A DNA stretch of 64,000 bases. It comes from Setophaga petechia. Lineage: Eukaryota > Chordata > Aves > Passeriformes > Parulidae. The stretch covers positions 17,635,001-17,699,000 of the forward strand of contig JANCRA010000017.1 in the NCBI GenBank assembly GCA_024362935.1. Reading direction: 5' to 3'. The notes beneath the pieces were generated by a model. The model had not been told where the DNA came from, did not search any database, and saw only the letters and a program-made list of their open reading frames with translations. Shown here in pieces: positions 61,801 to 64,000 of the stretch. Numbering within the stretch: the stretch's first letter is position 1; the number at the start of each line of letters is the position of its first letter. The translations under genes and the position numbers were made by a program.

Positions 61801-64000
61801 TGATTGGATTTGTAACCTTCATAATTTTTCATTTCCTCTTTATCTTCTTTATAATAAAAATTAGCTAACAAATTGCAGTTTGATGAAAACAATAAAGCAT
61901 TTTTACCCTTTTCTTGTTAAATATATTATTCCTGCATCTGTAAGAATGGGAGCACCAGTAGGAAAGTCTACAGGTAAGAAAATTGTCTATTTATCAAGGC
62001 AATTGCTAAAAGAACTGCAGGATCCCTTTCTTATTTCAGTTTCCTGTAACTTCAGGGAGGTTTTTGCCCCTCTGTTTGCACCCAGCCCATGCTGTCAGTC
62101 AGTCCAGCTGCAGTTATTGATGTTTGCAGCCACTGGTTCTCAAGCAGCATCTGCACTTCACAAAGCTCTTCCTCCACTTCTCCTCCTCATCCTCACTGCA
62201 TCCTGACTGCTCTCAGAAGGAAGAAGCAGAATATTCAGAAGGTTTTCCCAGCCTGCTCTCTCCTCCATATGCCTGGCAGTTTGTGTTGTGTTTTAGGTGA
62301 TTTGTCACCAAATGGGTTTGGAGACAGGGAGAGAGCTTGTTCTTACATCTGTACACATTCAGCTGAGGATTAGGACAAAATAATTTAAATTGAGTGAGGA
62401 GGCTGATGTTTTTCTTGGAGCATTCTGCTTTAATCCTATTTGCATTTCCATAAGAAGCCAGTTCCTGCTGAACAGCAAGATGAGGATGGTACAAGGTCTC
62501 CTCAGGGGCTCTTTTCTGAATCCACTCAGGAAAAAACTTACTCAAGGGAAAACCAAAACATTGTAAAGGATTCAAAATGTTCAAAACAAGAAAGGAACAA
62601 GTCTGCATGTAATGCTTAATGAAACACTACACTCCATGAAAATGGCAGAAAGGGAACAAGCTTGTCCTTCTTTCCATCTCAACTGTAAAAATCCCATTGA
62701 AGGTGAATCCCAGGAGCAGTGCAAATTCCCACAGTATTTCTTAACATGCTGGGGAGAAGGAAACCAGCAATGGCAGCTTCAGGCTGCTCTTGGAAAACAT
62801 CAACATGCTAGGAAAAGCATTTCCCTGCAATAACCAATTTTCCTAACACATCAAATGTTATCACAGCACTGACTAGGGTTATTACCAGGGATAAAAACCA
62901 CAAAACAACAGCTCTGACCTTTAATAAATCTCAATCTCTGTTGCACGGTTACACTCTTACATCTTTCAAAAGCAGAAATGATAAGTAAAAAGGAAAAGAG
63001 CTGTCCCATTGTCATAACCACTTCTAATAGTTTAGAAAAATATGATAAAGATTGAGAACTACCACTATGGGGGAAAAATAGAAACCAACTTCCAGAACTG
63101 ATGGCAAGATTGCACATGGCCAAGGAAGGAGCACGGCCCCTGTTTTACAGAAGTTCTTCAGAGCATTCCAAATTCTCAATTTCTCTTTGATGCAACTGCA
63201 GTGATTATCATAACCTGCGTCCCATCCCAGGAGCTCCATATGTGACATTTCCCACTTTGCATAAATTCACAGGGAATTCTCAGTTCATATGTTTCCTCAC
63301 AAATGTCTCAGCGTGGATCTCAGAGATGCAGACTTACAGAAGCTGGGCTACAACTTTCATATCTATATTTCATTCACATCAAATACTTCATTTCTTTGAC
63401 ATATATCATGTATCTTTTCGTCTTGTCACTGAACTTTCATTAGATGCCTAAGGAAAAGCTTTATAGATGGTGTTGCATTTAATTTTACACTGTCCTTGCT
63501 CACCACAACTGCATAGTAAAATAAGTATTTTATAGTTCTAGAACTGAAGAAAATGCTCTGATTTTAAACATGTGAGCAGGAAAAACAGTAATTATTCTTT
63601 TTTTTACTGCAAATATATTTGAGATATATAAAATTTGATGCAAATTAATTATTATTCATTTTTATTTGCAATAATTTCCCTATTTTATTCACACATCTTT
63701 GGGAAAAATGTATTAATTGGAATCCAAGGTACCCAAATTCACTAAAAGTAGCAATGCCATGTATCTATATGAATATGTATGGATGTTGTAAATGGTGTCT
63801 TGACTGCAAATCCCCATCTGTGTGTGAAATGTGAAATGTGCAATGTTGTGTTCTGCCATGCTGGCTGCTCTGTGCTACGTCCCTGAGCTGACTGCCCCAG
63901 GCTGAGCACAGGAATTCCAAACACTGCCAAGTCTGGAGTGGCAACAAGTCCAAAGGCACATTGGCAAAACCATATTGCTGAATTTCTCACTGGCAAGGGA
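55822..64000. other. Gene-free stretch to window end
   Basis: AT-rich sequence with scattered short reading frames on both strands, none with a recognisable domain, and no repeat array or RNA gene seen. Confidence 0.55.

Overview
The window is nuclear DNA from a bird, most likely a songbird (passerine). Three things point there. It holds a multi-exon vertebrate gene with canonical GT-AG introns in AT-rich sequence. It holds a degraded CR1 LINE fragment, the dominant avian retroposon. It also holds several solo LTRs of types I recognise from passerine genomes. The taxon is an inference from memory of repeat families and was not checked by a search.

Region 1 (1-31384, plus strand) carries most of one gene. 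Ten exons splice in frame into 579 residues that end in a stop codon. They encode most of a BTB domain, a BACK domain and six Kelch repeats. The C-terminus ([15 protein letters not shown]) and the internal sequence match my recollection of KLHL4, a Kelch-like protein of about 720 residues in human. About 140 N-terminal residues, the first coding exon and the promoter must lie upstream of the window. All ten exons keep reading frame and splice sites, so the gene looks functional. Its introns have collected four LTR copies (introns 2, 5, 6 and 9), a CR1 fragment, two minisatellites starting almost at splice donors (introns 2 and 3), a large AT-rich palindromic array grown inside an LTR (intron 9) and a pair of long near-perfect hairpins (intron 10).

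Region 2 (31385 to about 33000) is probably the 3' UTR of the gene, with candidate polyadenylation signals.

Region 3 (about 33000-64000) shows no gene I can support. It is AT-rich and contains a 236-nt uninterrupted polypurine tract, a solo LTR with a perfect 6-bp target-site duplication, a G-rich 43-bp minisatellite, an older local duplication and a pentanucleotide microsatellite. The open reading frames there are short or made by repeats.

I see no clearly new multi-gene system. The most interesting observations are structural: paired hairpins just before the last exon, inverted LTRs flanking exons 7-9, and tandem arrays attached to two consecutive splice donors.
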